A stretch of DNA of 64,000 bases from Oxalobacteraceae bacterium (GTDB taxonomy: Bacteria; Pseudomonadota; Gammaproteobacteria; Burkholderiales; Burkholderiaceae_D): assembly GCA_900299005.1 (NCBI GenBank), contig OMID01000112.1, positions 1 through 64,000 on the forward strand, given 5' to 3'. Under the pieces are notes generated by a model. The model saw nothing but the letters and a program-made list of their open reading frames with translations, was not told where the DNA came from and searched no databases. Positions within the stretch are counted from its first letter, which is position 1, and each line of letters begins with the position of its first letter. The translations under genes and the position numbers were made by a program. Of the stretch, positions 63,120-64,000 are shown in pieces.

Positions 63120-64000
63120 ATGGCTTCCGACAAAATGACCGCTCCTGCGTACAACCCGAACGAGAAGCAAAAGGGTGCAGGCAAGACGGCGCGCATACCG
63201 ATCAAGATCATCCCTGCGGAAAAACTGCCCAAGCCGGACTGGATACGCGTCAAGGCCGCCTCGCCAACAACGCGTTTCTACGAGATCAAGGATATTCTCC
63301 GCGCGAATAATCTCGTGACGGTATGTGAAGAGGCGTCCTGCCCCAATATCGGTGAATGCTTCGGTAAAGGTACGGCGACCTTCATGATCATGGGCGACAA
63401 ATGTACGCGCCGCTGCCCGTTCTGCGATGTCGGGCATGGTCGGCCCGATCCACTAGATCCTGCCGAACCCGGAAATCTGGCGCGCACCATCGCCGCACTG
63501 AAGCTCTCCTACGTCGTCATCACCTCGGTTGATCGCGATGATTTACGCGATGGCGGTGCTGGTCATTTCGTCGAATGCATACGCCAGGTGCGTGAATTAT
63601 CGCCATCGACCCGCATCGAAATACTTACCCCCGATTTTCGGGGTCGGATGGATCGCGCGCTCGACATACTCAAGGCTGCGCCGCCGGATGTGATGAACCA
63701 CAACCTCGAGACGGTGCCGCGCCTGTACACGGAAGCCCGACCCGGGTCAGACTATGCCTACTCGCTGAGCCTGCTCAAGCGATTCAAGGCGTTGCACCCC
63801 AATACTCCGACCAAGTCCGGACTGATGGTAGGTCTTGGCGAAACCGACGAGGAAATTCTCGCGGTCATGCGAGATCTGCGTGAGCATGAGGTGGATATGC
63901 TGACTATCGGCCAATATCTGATGCCCAGTGCCGATCATCTGCCCGTGCGTCGCTACGTGCATCCCGATACCTTCAGGATGTTCGAAGAAAAAGCGGCTGA
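63120..64000 (+). CDS. lipA: Lipoyl synthase (cut by window edge)
   Basis: Radical-SAM enzyme inserting two sulfurs into protein-bound octanoate. The gene runs off the right edge; 293 residues are visible and the frame stays open. The auxiliary cluster cysteines are C69, C74 and C80 ([12 protein letters not shown]), the radical-SAM cysteines C95, C99 and C102 (CTRRCPFC), followed by [11 protein letters not shown] and TSVDRDDL. The start overlaps the end of lipB closely, so lipB and lipA are one transcript. Confidence 0.97.
   Translation, partial: MASDKMTAPAYNPNEKQKGAGKTARIPIKIIPAEKLPKPDWIRVKAASPTTRFYEIKDILRANNLVTVCEEASCPNIGECFGKGTATFMIMGDKCTRRCPFCDVGHGRPDPLDPAEPGNLARTIAALKLSYVVITSVDRDDLRDGGAGHFVECIRQVRELSPSTRIEILTPDFRGRMDRALDILKAAPPDVMNHNLETVPRLYTEARPGSDYAYSLSLLKRFKALHPNTPTKSGLMVGLGETDEEILAVMRDLREHEVDMLTIGQYLMPSADHLPVRRYVHPDTFRMFEEKAA

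Noticed and set aside
1-64000. tRNA, rRNA, CRISPR array, toxin-antitoxin or restriction genes
   Set aside because: I looked for T-loop strings, spaced repeats and typical gene pairs on both strands and found none.

Overview
This 64 kb window is chromosomal DNA of a betaproteobacterium, most likely of the order Burkholderiales (Oxalobacteraceae/Burkholderiaceae side). The evidence is conserved gene order: ahcY-holin-metF behind an SAH riboswitch; metK next to two lpxL-type genes and dapF; DUF484-xerC; COG0523 GTPase-dksA-hslVU; gspG-N,D,E,F,C; gpsA-secB-grxC-rhodanese facing gpmA-envC-ctpA-moeB; slmA-HAD-argB; coaX-birA; dacC-DUF493-lipB-lipA. Genes are tightly packed, and I see no tRNA, rRNA, CRISPR array, prophage or intact insertion sequence. 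I cannot name the genus.

Layout. 1-3.1 kb is accessory: an 829-residue ankyrin-repeat protein with a nuclear-localisation-like N-terminus, then a 112 bp inverted-repeat element and a doubtful small ORF. 3.1-9.4 kb holds a ROK sugar kinase, a two-gene ABC exporter and a fused indolepyruvate:ferredoxin oxidoreductase. 9.5-15.1 kb holds an EF-hand protein behind a strongly structured leader, CCA-adding enzyme, an NDUFA9-like Rossmann protein, a lytic transglycosylase and 5-formyl-THF cyclo-ligase. 15-19.3 kb is the activated-methyl-cycle block (metF, ahcY, metK) with an SAH riboswitch before ahcY and a second, unrecognised structured leader before metK. 19.3-27.1 kb carries lipid A acyltransferases, dapF, an apparent insertion of a Sel1-repeat gene plus a porin with the second inverted-repeat element, then DUF484 and XerC.

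27.2-31.8 kb looks like zinc handling: a His-rich COG0523 GTPase, a DksA lacking its zinc-finger cysteines, a small His/Cys membrane protein and a ZnuD-like TonB receptor. 32-35.2 kb has a STAS-like protein with an internal duplication and HslVU. 35.2-46.3 kb is a complete type II secretion operon read leftwards from gspG, with gspC last. The general prepilin peptidase is not in the window.

46.5-56 kb contains housekeeping genes for phospholipid precursors, protein export, redox, glycolysis, septal peptidoglycan splitting (EnvC, CtpA), MoeB, SlmA and ArgB. 56.2-64 kb contains a cysteine-rich CWC protein, a SPOR protein, CoaX, BirA, a VanZ-like membrane protein, a 2Fe-2S protein, an alpha/beta hydrolase, DacC, DUF493, LipB and a LipA gene cut by the window edge.

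The most promising material for something undescribed is the metK leader RNA (19238-19310), the paired inverted-repeat element (2593-2704 and 25098-25199), the EF-hand leader hairpins (9542-9619) and the ankyrin protein. I did not find a clearly new multi-gene system.
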